Below, piece by piece: positions 5,897 to 14,839 of a stretch of DNA of 40,754 nt. The stretch comes from Mesonia sp. (GTDB lineage: Bacteria; Bacteroidota; Bacteroidia; Flavobacteriales; Flavobacteriaceae). The DNA lies in contig DTTX01000074.1 in the NCBI GenBank assembly GCA_012964435.1, positions 1 through 40,754 of the forward strand, read 5' to 3'. Position 1 is the first letter of the stretch. Every line of letters starts with the position of its first letter. Under the pieces are notes generated by a model, which saw nothing but the letters and a program-made list of their open reading frames with translations, was not told the origin of the DNA and did no database searches. The translations under genes were made by a program, and so were the position numbers.

Positions 5897-7861
5897 CTAT
5901 TTCCAATTCATTTTCTGTAATCTTACGGCGTTGAGTATTGCTAAAAACGCCACTCCAACATCGGCAAATACGGCCTCCCACATTGTCGCCATTCCAAAGG
6001 CACCTAATGCCATAACGGCAATTTTAACCCCGAATGCCAAGCCTATATTCTGCCAAACGATTCGTCTGGTGGAACGCCCAATTTTAATGGCTTGGGCAAT
6101 TTTAGAAGGCTGGTCGGTCTGGATGATGACATCTGCGGTCTCAATGGCGACATCGCTGCCCAGACCTCCCATAGCCATACCTACATCGCTGGTCGCAAGT
6201 ACAGGAGCATCGTTGATGCCATCACCAATAAAAGCCACGGTAGTGCCGGTGACTTTTTGAAGCCGTTCCACTTCGTTGAGTTTATCTTCCGGTAATAATC
6301 CTCCCATTGCACTATCCACACCCATTTCCCTACCAACTTCTTTGGTAATGGAATCCTTGTCACCAGAAAGCATTATGATTCTTGATATTCCCGCTTTACG
6401 GATTTGTTTGATTGCTTCGTGGGCATCTTCCTTCAGTTCGTCGGCAATGGTCACGTAGCCTGCAAATTTCCCATCAATTGATACCATTACAATAGATTCT
6501 ACAATGGTTTCAGTTTCCGCAGGGACTTCTATATTGTTTGAGGTCATTAAAGCCTTATTGCCCACTAAAACCGTTTTACCGTTTACTGTGCCTTTCAAGC
6601 CTTTTCCTGCCACCTCAGATACTTCGGAAGCTTCAAAATCCGCACCTTTGGTCTTATATTCCAATATCGCCTTGGCAATGGGATGGGTGGACTGTTCTTC
6701 CATCGCCATCAGGTATTTCATAAATTCCGCTTCCGCGAAAGTGTCATTATTAACAACATCCTTGATTTTAAAGACCCCTTTGGTAACCGTTCCCGTTTTG
6801 TCCATTACCACGGTATTCACTTTGGTCATTGTATCCAAGAAGGAAGCTCCCTTAAAAAGAATACCGTTGTGCGAGGCTGCTCCCAAACCACCAAAATAGC
6901 CCAATGGAATCGAAACAACCAATGCGCAGGGACAAGAAATAACAAGGAAGATCAAGGCACGGTACAACCAATCTTCAAAGATGTAATTCTCGACAAATAG
7001 ATAGGGTACAAAGGTCAGTCCAATGGCAAGGAATACCACGATGGGGGTGTACACCCTCGCGAATTTTCTAATGAACAGTTCCGTTTTTGATTTACGGGCG
7101 GTGGCATTCTGTACCAAATCCAGGATACGGGCAATTGAACTGTCCTTGAATTCCTTAGTGGTCTCGATTTCAATAACTCCATCGAGGTTGATACTTCCGG
7201 CAAAAACCTTGTCGTCTTTTGCAACAGTATCGGGTTTGCTTTCGCCGGTAATGGCAGCAGTATTCAACGAAGCTTTTTCGGATAACAGTTTACCGTCCAA
7301 AGGGATTTTCTCGCCCACCCGTACCTGAATCTTATCACCAACCTCGACCGTTTCGGGGTTGACGGAAACAAAATCGCCATCACGATATACCAAAGCTTCA
7401 TTGGGACGCACATCCAAAAGGGCTTTTATATTACCCTTCGCTTTTTTGACCGCAGCACTTTGAAAGAGCTCGCCGACCGCGTAAAAAAGCATTACTGCCA
7501 CGCCCTCGGGATATTCGCCTATGGCAAATGCCCCCAATGTTGCGAGTGACATTAAAAGGAATTCGGTAAAGAAATCCCCATTTTTTATACTTTTCCAACC
7601 TTCAATAATAACGGGAAACCCAACAGGAATATAGGCTACAACGTACCAGATTATTCGAACCCAACCCTCGAAAAACGGGAAGGCATCAAAATAATCGATG
7701 ACAATACCCGCAATCAGCATTACAAAACTGAAAATAGCGGGTAGGTAGGTTCTAAATTTTGATGCTTTTTCCGGACTACTGTGGTTATGGCCATCATCGT
7801 GGCTGTGTTCGCCAGAATGTTTCCGGGTATCGATATCCCTTAGATTTTGTTTTTTCTTCAT
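5897..7861 (-). CDS. P1B-2-type Zn/Cd/Pb-exporting P-ATPase
   Basis: A 654-aa metal-pumping ATPase of the inner membrane. The short N-terminus lacks a CxxC HMA domain but is His/Asp rich (HSGEHSHDDGHNHS, about 15-28). Core motifs are all present: TGES (205-208), the CPC transport motif (310-312), the phosphorylation motif DKTGT (354-358), an HP motif (STHPIAKAI) and GDGINDAP. The last membrane segment has a conserved Lys and the ADVG motif typical of the Zn/Cd/Pb subgroup. I chose the ATG at 7861, which leaves 10 bp after the CDF gene; the longer frame from 7912 would overlap it. With the CDF gene upstream it forms a zinc/cadmium efflux pair. Confidence 0.92.
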   Translation of the reverse strand: MKKKQNLRDIDTRKHSGEHSHDDGHNHSSPEKASKFRTYLPAIFSFVMLIAGIVIDYFDAFPFFEGWVRIIWYVVAYIPVGFPVIIEGWKSIKNGDFFTEFLLMSLATLGAFAIGEYPEGVAVMLFYAVGELFQSAAVKKAKGNIKALLDVRPNEALVYRDGDFVSVNPETVEVGDKIQVRVGEKIPLDGKLLSEKASLNTAAITGESKPDTVAKDDKVFAGSINLDGVIEIETTKEFKDSSIARILDLVQNATARKSKTELFIRKFARVYTPIVVFLAIGLTFVPYLFVENYIFEDWLYRALIFLVISCPCALVVSIPLGYFGGLGAASHNGILFKGASFLDTMTKVNTVVMDKTGTVTKGVFKIKDVVNNDTFAEAEFMKYLMAMEEQSTHPIAKAILEYKTKGADFEASEVSEVAGKGLKGTVNGKTVLVGNKALMTSNNIEVPAETETIVESIVMVSIDGKFAGYVTIADELKEDAHEAIKQIRKAGISRIIMLSGDKDSITKEVGREMGVDSAMGGLLPEDKLNEVERLQKVTGTTVAFIGDGINDAPVLATSDVGMAMGGLGSDVAIETADVIIQTDQPSKIAQAIKIGRSTRRIVWQNIGLAFGVKIAVMALGAFGMATMWEAVFADVGVAFLAILNAVRLQKMNWK

Positions 7862-7871
7862 CGTGATTTTA

Positions 7872-8768
7872 TTATTCCAGACCTTGATAGGGTTTATATT
7901 CTTTGTCCCCAAATTCTTTTTCGATTTGCAGGGTGGTATGGGTTATTTCAAATTTATCGTGCAATTGTTCCCGGATATCGTAGATGAACTGATCCTCGTG
8001 CCCATCAGGAACGACCAGATGGGTAGAAAGTGCCGTTTCCGTGGTACTCATTGCCCAGATATGTAAATCGTGTACTTCTTCGACCCCTTCGATATCCATT
8101 AAGAATTTTTCCACTTCATCGATGTCGATGTTTTTGGGAACGGCATCAATGGCTATTTTTACGGAATCCCTCAAAAGTCCCCAGGCACTATATAAAATGA
8201 CCAGTACAATGACCAAACTAAGCGCAGGGTCTATCCACGTCAATCCTGTGTATTTAATGGCAAGTCCACCAAGAAGCACTCCTAAAGTTACCCCGGCATC
8301 GGCGGCCATATGTAAAAATGCGCCACGTATGTTCAAATCGCCTTTTGAACCTTTCCAAAAAAGGAAAGCCGTACCGGTGTTTACCACCAAACCAATAGCC
8401 GCTACAATCATTACGATGTTACCGGAAATTTCTGCCGGATTTTGGAATTTTTGAATGGCGTCCCAAGCGATCAGTCCCGCAGCCGCAATGATGATAAGCC
8501 CATTGATCATCGAAGCCAAAATGGTCGTTTTTCGTAAACCATACGTATAGCGTTTTGAGGGTCTTTTAGTCGCTATTTTAATTGCCGCCCAGGCCAGGAT
8601 CAGACTAAAGACATCGCTTGCATTGTGGGCTGCATCTGCAACGAGGGCTGAAGAATTGACCATAAAACCATAATACAACTCGACGACAACATAAATAGTG
8701 TTCAAGGCTATGCCTATGCCAAAAGCCTTTCCGTAGTTCTGTGAACCGTGTGAATGATCGTGTGCCAT
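7872..8768 (-). CDS. Zinc-type CDF transporter (CzcD/ZitB-like)
   Basis: A 298-aa cation diffusion facilitator with six membrane segments and a cytoplasmic C-terminal domain, exchanging Zn(II) or similar ions for protons. The N-terminus is His-rich (MAHDHSHGS). The transport site is of the HD-HD kind: H48 and D52 in membrane segment 2 (DAAHNASD, 45-52) and H153 and D157 in segment 5 (HMAAD). In characterised CDF proteins this arrangement favours zinc, while a DD-HD site also admits cadmium. The SpoIIAA-like gene lies 11 bp upstream and the P-ATPase 10 bp downstream, so the three are probably co-transcribed. Confidence 0.92.
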   Translation of the reverse strand: MAHDHSHGSQNYGKAFGIGIALNTIYVVVELYYGFMVNSSALVADAAHNASDVFSLILAWAAIKIATKRPSKRYTYGLRKTTILASMINGLIIIAAAGLIAWDAIQKFQNPAEISGNIVMIVAAIGLVVNTGTAFLFWKGSKGDLNIRGAFLHMAADAGVTLGVLLGGLAIKYTGLTWIDPALSLVIVLVILYSAWGLLRDSVKIAIDAVPKNIDIDEVEKFLMDIEGVEEVHDLHIWAMSTTETALSTHLVVPDGHEDQFIYDIREQLHDKFEITHTTLQIEKEFGDKEYKPYQGLE

Positions 8769-8779
8769 AATTATCTAAT

Positions 8780-9136
8780 TTATTTTTTTATCCATTGTTT
8801 AGCTGTTTTTCTATCTTCTAAACTAAAATAGTTGATCTCGGCGTTTGTAAATGGTTTCATAAATTGGGCAATCCAATCCTGCCATTTTTTTTCACCCACC
8901 ATCGCTATTTTTTCATAATCTTTTGCGTGGGCAGTATCCATTTTTAGATCTTCCCACAGGCCTGGAAAATCCCAGCCGGTAAAATTCTCCATTTCAAAAT
9001 ACCAGCGTACTTTTAGGTCTTTATCTAAAATAGAATGGATAAGTGGATGTATTTTTTCAATATCCTTTTCTGTCAAATTCCCCGATGCTCTGGTAGCAAT
9101 AATATTATCTCCTGAAATCTCTATAATTTGTAACAT
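8780..9136 (-). CDS. SpoIIAA-like (STAS/SEC14-type) protein, copy 1
   Basis: A 118-aa soluble protein with the SpoIIAA-like fold pattern: an N-terminal beta strand pair (ISGDNIIATRASGNLTEKDIEK), a conserved core VRWYFEMENFTGWD, a central KIAMVGEKKWQDW and a C-terminal FSLEDRKTAKQW. The family is often found near ion transporters and stress proteins, but its molecular role is not settled. A diverged second copy sits in the same island at 22075-22434. It lies between the 58-aa small gene and the zinc CDF gene, with gaps of 11-18 bp. Confidence 0.85.
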   Translation of the reverse strand: MLQIIEISGDNIIATRASGNLTEKDIEKIHPLIHSILDKDLKVRWYFEMENFTGWDFPGLWEDLKMDTAHAKDYEKIAMVGEKKWQDWIAQFMKPFTNAEINYFSLEDRKTAKQWIKK

Positions 9137-9154
9137 ATCTATTTTTATTAATTA

Positions 9155-9331
9155 TTAACCGCCTAAATCGTAAAACCATTCTTCAGCTTTCATAATTCCT
9201 TCTTTTATGGCATTTCCCTTAGTATAATTCTTTTCTATAACCAGACTTTTAGCAATTTCTAGGGCTTTTTCCTTCACTGCAGGATGGAGGCCATCCAAAC
9301 TGGTTTTAAATTCTTCAAAGGTCCATTCCAT
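9155..9331 (-). CDS. Small helical protein (58 aa), paralog A
   Basis: ATG at 9331 and TAA at 9155-9157 enclose a 58-codon protein. The product is charged and helical, with the core HPAVKEKALEIAKSLVIEK and the C-terminal AIKEGIMKAEEWFYDLGG. It is clearly related to the 61-aa product of 10676-10861 (AIERGIVKAE against AIKEGIMKAE, with the same spacing and an upstream helix of similar pattern). Both small genes abut the APC permease gene, one on each side, and no other reading of this gap makes sense. I recognise no named domain. Function is unknown; the repeated pairing with transporters suggests an accessory role. Confidence 0.65.
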   Translation of the reverse strand: MEWTFEEFKTSLDGLHPAVKEKALEIAKSLVIEKNYTKGNAIKEGIMKAEEWFYDLGG

Positions 9332-9340
9332 AGCTTCATT

Positions 9341-10657
9341 TTAATGGTTGAACAGTTCTTTTTCTTTTTCGGGATCCATCTCATTCTTTGACTTTTTATC
9401 CAAAAAATAATCCAGTACGATGCCCACTATAATTGCGCCCACAAAAGCAACATATACCTGCCAGTTAAACTGAACTACCAAAGACAAGCTAATGATTATG
9501 GCCAAAATGGGTAGGATAGGTACTTTTCCTATGGAAAGGGGAACTCTAAAGGGTCTTTCTTTGTCAGGTGCTTTAAAACGCAGCACAATCAAGGCAATAT
9601 TCACGGCTACAAAAACGAGTAACGCCCCTAAAGAAGACATTCCTGCGACAATTTTAATATCCCCCAATAACAAAAATGCCGCTACCGCAGCCATAACCAC
9701 AAGTGTAGTTACCCAGGGTACTTTTTGTGCATTGGTCTTGGTCATAAATTTTGGAAGCTCGCCCACGCTTGCCATACCGAAAAGCAACCTGCTAATGGAA
9801 ATAATGCCACTAAAAGCCGCATTGGCCGTAGCAAAAAGTGCCGCAACTGCCAGGGCTACGGGCAACCAGGAATTTAAATTTGAAGCGGCCAGCGACAATG
9901 GGGAATCTACCTTTGCTATTTCTGCGGGGTCACTTATATTGAGTACCGTAAAAGATATTAGTAGGTATATAATTGTGGTAAACACCATTGTCAATAAAAA
10001 TGCCCTCGGAATAGTCTTGCCCGGATTTTTTACCTCGGAACCTAATGCTGCCATATGCTCAAAACCCGTATAAACAAAGAATAAGGTAGCAGTCGCTGCC
10101 AGGGTGCCTGAAAAGGACTCCACTTTAAAAAATTCTGCTTTTGGTGCACCTGTTTCTGAAAGTCCAACGGCAATAAGAATAAACAAACCTAATAGTTGAA
10201 TACTTACCATAACAATATTAACAGTTGATGATTTTTTGATGCCCGTAATGCTTATCAATGCAAGAACCAGTAGCACGGCATAGCTAACCAGTAAGGAAGG
10301 GATGTTAAAAAAAGTGTTGAAATATCCTGAAAAAGCCAATAAAACTGCGGCAATAGTGGCCGAACTGTGAAATGCAATCGTCCAACCTGTTAGAAAGGAT
10401 GGAATGTCGATTTTTGGAAACGCTTTCCTTACAAAAATGAATTCCGCACCGGCATTAGGATAGGTAGAGGACAACTCTGCATAGGACATTGCCGAGACAC
10501 TGGCCGCGATGGCAGCAAAAATAAAACTCAACCAAAGGTCTGTTCCCGCCTGTCCAGCGGCTGCACCAATTACAGTATATATTCCAGCACCAACAATGGT
10601 ACCTACACCATAAAAAGTAAGGCGGAGAGTACCCAGAGATTTTTTTAATTCTGCCAT
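9341..10657 (-). CDS. APC-superfamily permease
   Basis: A 438-aa transporter with about twelve membrane segments. Near the N-terminus it has the APC hallmark GVGTIVGAGIYTVIGAAAG, the unwound helix 1 that binds substrate in this superfamily. Further conserved phrases are YAELSSTYPNAGAEF and FFVYTGFEHMAALGSEVKNP. The C-terminal tail is charged. APC proteins move amino acids, polyamines or related amines; the substrate cannot be read. Its position inside a metal island, flanked by two paralogous small genes, is unusual and may mean import of an amino acid used for metal chelation or for pH control (inference). Confidence 0.88.
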   Translation of the reverse strand: MAELKKSLGTLRLTFYGVGTIVGAGIYTVIGAAAGQAGTDLWLSFIFAAIAASVSAMSYAELSSTYPNAGAEFIFVRKAFPKIDIPSFLTGWTIAFHSSATIAAVLLAFSGYFNTFFNIPSLLVSYAVLLVLALISITGIKKSSTVNIVMVSIQLLGLFILIAVGLSETGAPKAEFFKVESFSGTLAATATLFFVYTGFEHMAALGSEVKNPGKTIPRAFLLTMVFTTIIYLLISFTVLNISDPAEIAKVDSPLSLAASNLNSWLPVALAVAALFATANAAFSGIISISRLLFGMASVGELPKFMTKTNAQKVPWVTTLVVMAAVAAFLLLGDIKIVAGMSSLGALLVFVAVNIALIVLRFKAPDKERPFRVPLSIGKVPILPILAIIISLSLVVQFNWQVYVAFVGAIIVGIVLDYFLDKKSKNEMDPEKEKELFNH

Positions 10658-10675
10658 AATAATATTAGTGGTTTA

Positions 10676-10861
10676 TTATCCATTTCTATCTAAATTCCTT
10701 TTTTCCATCTCTGCCTTTACGATGCCACGCTCAATAGCCTCTTCTTTTGAACATTTTTTTTTCAAATAGAAATCCGTCGCATATTTTAATGCTACTGCTC
10801 TAATATTTTCATCCAGCACATTTAGCCTCTCCTGGTAATCCTTAAATAAATCCTCCTTCAT
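10676..10861 (-). CDS. Small helical protein (61 aa), paralog B
   Basis: A 61-aa charged, helical protein (ending KAEMEKRNLDRNG) related to the 58-aa product just beyond the permease gene. The shared core is L-x(n)-ALKYATDFYLKKK followed by EEAIERGIVKAE, matching ALEIAKSLVIEK and NAIKEGIMKAE of the other. Gaps to its neighbours are 18 bp (permease) and 3 bp (CaCA exchanger upstream), consistent with co-transcription. No domain is recognised. Conservation of the pair within one island supports both being real genes. Confidence 0.72.
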   Translation of the reverse strand: MKEDLFKDYQERLNVLDENIRAVALKYATDFYLKKKCSKEEAIERGIVKAEMEKRNLDRNG

Positions 10862-10864
10862 TTT

Positions 10865-11863
10865 TTAAAATAGTTTTAGGACAAAAAACGCCATAGTTAA
10901 AAGATATACAATATACGCTCCATCGAAAACGAATATTTGCCATTTGCTGAACCCGTGAAGTTCCTTGCTTTGATGGACAAATACCGAATATAAAAGCGGC
11001 ATCAGTCCTACAAAAGCCAGGTTGACCCAAAACAACTGGAAATCTTCGATGGGGGTCGTCACCAGTGCCAACGGGAAAAATGCCACCGTCATGGTAACAG
11101 CATTATCGGCAATCACGCTCGTGGTTCCCGCGGTCACTTCACCTCCTTTTACCACACTCCATGTTTTAAATACTTCTGGGGCAGTCGTCATAATTCCGGT
11201 AATAAACAGCCCTCCAACAATTTCGGAAATGTTCAACACCGAAACAATATTTTCCGTAGCCTTAACAATAAAAAAAGCACCCACGGCTATAGCCATAGCT
11301 CCGGCCACTGATAACCACACTTTCTTCCTATCCCACTCCACACTTTCCCCTTTTTTCCTGCCTTTTATAATGGCATGCGTTAAAAAAGCCGCATAGGCCG
11401 CCAGCATAATCCACCCATCAATGGGTTGTAACCCACGCCAGGCTTTTGGAAGGGTTAGTATAGCTACTAAAGCAATGATTGCCAGATAGGGGATAGACAA
11501 TACCGAAACAGAACGTTTGTTCAGAGCCAGCAGGTTGGCATCCAAATGTTTTTGATGTTCCTTATTGTTTTTAAACTTTCTTCTGGAAGCAAAGTATGCG
11601 ATGGTTACCATGAGCGGAATGGAAATGATATTGGAACCAAGCAAATTTCCTAATCCAATATCGGATACACCACGGGCGGCGCTGGTGATATTTATCGCCA
11701 CTTCCGGGCTCGCCGTTACAATAGCTAGGAAAGCTGCTCCTGCAGAAGCTGTAAGCCCCCATTGCTTACGCAGCATTTTTAAAGGGGTAAGGAGTTGGTC
11801 CGCGCCCCAATGAGCAGCCCAAGCTGCCAATCCCAATACTACTACCCAGAGCCAAACGTTCAT
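10865..11863 (-). CDS. CaCA-type cation exchanger (Na+/Ca2+ exchanger family)
   Basis: A 332-aa membrane protein with the two inverted alpha repeats of the CaCA superfamily. Alpha-1 is ASPEVAINITSAARGVSD with GLGNLLGSNI, and alpha-2 is TAPEVFKTWSVVKGGEV with GTTSVIADN. The acidic residue in each repeat (SPE, APE) is where the cation binds in known exchangers. The likely activity is exchange of Ca2+ or another divalent ion for Na+ or H+. It lies between lspA and the small paralog B gene. The substrate is not determined; in this island it may contribute to divalent-cation balance. Confidence 0.88.
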   Translation of the reverse strand: MNVWLWVVVLGLAAWAAHWGADQLLTPLKMLRKQWGLTASAGAAFLAIVTASPEVAINITSAARGVSDIGLGNLLGSNIISIPLMVTIAYFASRRKFKNNKEHQKHLDANLLALNKRSVSVLSIPYLAIIALVAILTLPKAWRGLQPIDGWIMLAAYAAFLTHAIIKGRKKGESVEWDRKKVWLSVAGAMAIAVGAFFIVKATENIVSVLNISEIVGGLFITGIMTTAPEVFKTWSVVKGGEVTAGTTSVIADNAVTMTVAFFPLALVTTPIEDFQLFWVNLAFVGLMPLLYSVFVHQSKELHGFSKWQIFVFDGAYIVYLLTMAFFVLKLF

Positions 11864-11906
11864 AACTAATCGATTTTTATAATTGTCCTGTTACTTTCAG
11901 TATATT

Positions 11907-12545
11907 TCAACTTTTTCTTATCCGATATATTCTGGTCTTTTTTTGTTGGCTTTGAAAGATCAGGAGTAAAATCACTCCCGTGCTAATCCAAACATCTGCG
12001 GTATTGAATACAGGGTCGAAAAATGTAAATTCATTGCCTCCCCATAATGGCATCCATTCCGGAAGCCTTGTGTCAATAATTGGAAAGAACCACATATCCA
12101 CCACATTGCCATTTAAAAATCCCGCATAACCACCGCCTGAGGGGAATATTTCAGCAATGTTGCGAAGTGCTGGATCACTTTTTTCAAAGATCAGTCCGTA
12201 AAATGCACCGTCCATCAAATTGCCCAATGCACCTGCGTATATAAATGCGGCACAGATTATAAAGACTTCTGCATATCCTTCACGTATCATCTTTTTGATA
12301 TAAAAGGTCCCCCAAATAACGGCTACGAAGCGAAATAGTATTAAAACAAATTTGGCCAGATATCCTTCGCCAAATTTAAAGCCCCAGGCCATGCCGGGAT
12401 TTTCCAAAAAATGTAAGCGAAACCAATCCAGGCCAAACACAAAATATTCCTCGCCATAATAAAAATGGGTCTTCACATAAATCTTTATGGCCTGGTCTAT
12501 TACGAACAACAGTAAAATCAATAATGCTACACTACTTTTATTCAT
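11907..12545 (-). CDS. lspA: Signal peptidase II (lipoprotein signal peptidase)
   Basis: A 212-aa aspartyl protease with four membrane segments that removes signal peptides from prolipoproteins. Conserved motifs are D17-x-x-IK, ENPGMAWG (49-56), GALGNLMDG containing catalytic D112, VVDMWFFP, and FNTADVWI containing catalytic D184. I start it at the ATG at 12545; the extra 12 residues of the longer frame do not look like LspA. Extra lspA copies are known in lead/cadmium resistance loci (PbrB/PbrC type), and here it follows a CDF-like gene. It may process lipoproteins of the island such as CzcB, which has a lipobox; that link is inference. Confidence 0.92.
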   Translation of the reverse strand: MNKSSVALLILLLFVIDQAIKIYVKTHFYYGEEYFVFGLDWFRLHFLENPGMAWGFKFGEGYLAKFVLILFRFVAVIWGTFYIKKMIREGYAEVFIICAAFIYAGALGNLMDGAFYGLIFEKSDPALRNIAEIFPSGGGYAGFLNGNVVDMWFFPIIDTRLPEWMPLWGGNEFTFFDPVFNTADVWISTGVILLLIFQSQQKKTRIYRIRKS

Positions 12546-12590
12546 AATTTCCTTATTGTTGCCCAACGTCTTGTGCAACATATATTTGCA

Positions 12591-13391
12591 TTATTTAGAT
12601 AATTTTAAAATTCTTATGGCGCCCCGCATTACAAACGTGAAAACGATGCCGCCAATTACCAAATCAGGCCATTTGCTATCCAGAAAATAAACCAAAACAC
12701 CTGCCAGAATCACCCCACCGTTTACAATAATATCATTTGAAGTAAAAATAGCACTGGCCTGCATATGGGCTTCCTTACTTTTGGCCTTATTGATTAACCA
12801 TAATGAAATTAAGTTTCCGGCAAGTGCCAGAGAGGAAATAATAATCATCCACTGAAATATGGGAGGTTCACTGCTCATAATAAACCTGCGTAAGACCTCT
12901 ACAAATCCAAGTGTCGCCAGAGCCATTTGAAAGTATCCGCTAAATTTTGCGACCTTCTTTTTTCTTGAAACAGCACCACCTACGGCAAATAGGCTTAGTG
13001 CATATACAATGGAATCTGCCAGCATATCTAACGAATCGGCAATAAGGCCCATCGAAGAAGATATCCACCCCGTGGTCATTTCGATAATGAAAAAGCCGAA
13101 ATTTATCCCGAGGACCCACCAAAGGATTGTTTTCTGTTTGGATTGGTCTTCTATTTCAGGAGGCTCGGCTTCTTCGGTCCCTTGAAAGGAATCCCCAAGG
13201 TTTAAACCGGCTATTGATGTTTGTATATCTTCGATTCCATTCACATGATATACTTCCAGTTTCCTGTTGGGAATATCAAAATCCAAGTGTTTCACCTGAG
13301 CATAAGACTCCAACTTCATCCGGATCATCTGTTCTTCTGAAGGACAGTCCATTTGACTTACTATAAAAGTACTTTTGTTCATTTCTCCCAT
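12591..13391 (-). CDS. CDF-like cation transporter with N-terminal HMA-like domain
   Basis: A 266-aa protein. Residues ~6-70 form an HMA-like fold with the variant motif QMDCPSEEQ, where the second metal-binding Cys of CxxC is replaced by Glu. About residues 88-262 hold six membrane segments of the CDF type, with DSLDMLADS in segment 2 and SNDIIVNGGV in segment 5 providing acidic ligands (D, D and N/D). The usual C-terminal cytoplasmic domain of CDF proteins is absent, and the N-terminal domain may replace it. It starts 1 bp after nhaA and precedes lspA. The metal cannot be read; the MDCPxEE variant is seen in several divalent metal exporters. Confidence 0.85.
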   Translation of the reverse strand: MGEMNKSTFIVSQMDCPSEEQMIRMKLESYAQVKHLDFDIPNRKLEVYHVNGIEDIQTSIAGLNLGDSFQGTEEAEPPEIEDQSKQKTILWWVLGINFGFFIIEMTTGWISSSMGLIADSLDMLADSIVYALSLFAVGGAVSRKKKVAKFSGYFQMALATLGFVEVLRRFIMSSEPPIFQWMIIISSLALAGNLISLWLINKAKSKEAHMQASAIFTSNDIIVNGGVILAGVLVYFLDSKWPDLVIGGIVFTFVMRGAIRILKLSK

Positions 13392-13392
13392 A

Positions 13393-14742
13393 TCACTTAA
13401 CTATATTTTTCTTTCCTTTATTGGAAGTTAATAAGAGAATTACCGCACCGCCAATAGCTGCAAGTAATGAAGCTATCAAAATGCTTATTTTCGAAATTTT
13501 AATCAATTCCTGATCATTAAATGCGAGATTGGTAATAAAAAGGGACATGGTAAAGCCAATTCCCGCAATCATACCAATTCCAATTATATGTTTCCAGTTT
13601 AGTGTAATATGTAATTCGGAAACTCCAAGTTTTTGCCCAATCAATGTAAAAATACCAATCCCTGTTACTTTACCAATTGCTAATCCCAAAAGGATCCCCA
13701 ACCCTAAAGAACCGGAAACAACCTCAATTAAATTTACATCGAGCTTTACTCCCGCATTCGCGACTGCAAAAACAGGAATGATAAAGAAAGCATTAAAATC
13801 AACAAGGGAATTTTCCAGTTTGAGCAAAGGAGGCCTTGAATTCTCAGTATCTGTTTTAATGGCTTTTAAAATTTTTCGTTGTTTTATATCCTGAAGAGGA
13901 TTTAATTTTTCTAACTCTGCTTTCTCAAGATCAGTAACGTTTGTGGCAGTCCTTTCTTTGAATTTTTTACTGTCTAATTTGGGCACTATTGGGATGGTAA
14001 TGGCAAAAAGTACTCCCGCAATTGTTGGATGGATACCTGAATTAAGGAAGCAATACCATAAGATGATACCTATAATAATATACCAAATCAAATTTTTGAC
14101 CCCAGTCCAATTCATTAATAATAATAACCCAAATGCCCCCATGCCCGATCCAAGGTATATCCAGCTCAACTCGTTGCTATAAAACAATGCTATCACCAAT
14201 ATGGCACCTATATCGTCAGCAATAGCGAGGGCTATTAAAAATGTTTTTAACTGCCTGGGGACATTTTTCCCCAGTAGGCCAATTATCCCTAGTGAATATG
14301 CGATATCGGTAGCCATAGGGATGCCCCAACCCTTTATATTTTCAGTGCCTAAATTTAGGCTAATAAAAATGAGGGCCGGAACTGCCATACCACCTAAAGC
14401 TGCCAACAAGGGGGCTGAGGCTTTTTTAATTGAAGATAATTCCCCCACCATAACCTCCCTCTTCAATTCAAGGCCGGCAACCAAAAAGAAAATTGCCATT
14501 AGGCCATCATTGATCCATTCTTCAATTGTTAGCCCAAAACTAAGATGCTCGGAAAATTCAAAAAGCAATTCATCACCAAGAAAATGATGATAGGCACCTG
14601 CCCACTGTGAATTAGCTAAAAGAAGGGCAACTATAGTAGCAATTATTAAAAAAATCCCCCCAGCTGTTTCCCTGTCGAGGAACTTTGTTGCCGTTTCCCT
14701 GATATACCCAATAGTGGATTGATTTCGAACTGATTGCCCCAT
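13393..14742 (-). CDS. nhaA: Na+/H+ antiporter NhaA
   Basis: A 449-aa sodium/proton antiporter. Landmarks are AGLELKREVMVGEL, PMATDIAYSLG, and the transport aspartate pair D176-D177 in ALAIADDIGAI, equivalent to Asp163-Asp164 of E. coli NhaA. Late in the protein are FFIIPVFAVANAGV and the IGIGMIAGIGFTMSLFI segment. It is about 60 residues longer than the E. coli protein because of a charged cytoplasmic insertion (residues ~270-325, Lys/Glu rich). Function is pH and Na+ homeostasis. It lies between lpdA and the CDF-like gene on the same strand and may offset proton uptake caused by metal/proton antiport (inference). Confidence 0.93.
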   Translation of the reverse strand: MGQSVRNQSTIGYIRETATKFLDRETAGGIFLIIATIVALLLANSQWAGAYHHFLGDELLFEFSEHLSFGLTIEEWINDGLMAIFFLVAGLELKREVMVGELSSIKKASAPLLAALGGMAVPALIFISLNLGTENIKGWGIPMATDIAYSLGIIGLLGKNVPRQLKTFLIALAIADDIGAILVIALFYSNELSWIYLGSGMGAFGLLLLMNWTGVKNLIWYIIIGIILWYCFLNSGIHPTIAGVLFAITIPIVPKLDSKKFKERTATNVTDLEKAELEKLNPLQDIKQRKILKAIKTDTENSRPPLLKLENSLVDFNAFFIIPVFAVANAGVKLDVNLIEVVSGSLGLGILLGLAIGKVTGIGIFTLIGQKLGVSELHITLNWKHIIGIGMIAGIGFTMSLFITNLAFNDQELIKISKISILIASLLAAIGGAVILLLTSNKGKKNIVK

Positions 14743-14839
14743 TTGATCTTATCTATTTTTTGAGTTTATTACTTAAACCTTAATTTTTCAAAAAGCTCTG
14801 TAGCGTCTTAATTTTTAAGAACTTACTGTTAGGTCAACT

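Noticed and set aside
5889-6260. Open frame on the plus strand over the P-ATPase gene
   Set aside because: Antisense shadow of a strongly conserved ATPase; no recognisable motif. The same applies to the long plus-strand frames at 6504-6899, 8041-8454, 9492-10073, 16901-17491 and 26774-27316.
10842-11030. Extra minus-strand frame at the end of the CaCA gene
   Set aside because: Out of frame with a well-supported gene and overlaps both neighbours; no domain.
12546-12581. Twelve-residue N-terminal extension of LspA
   Set aside because: The family starts at the hydrophobic segment; the ATG at 12545 fits, and the extension is not conserved in type.
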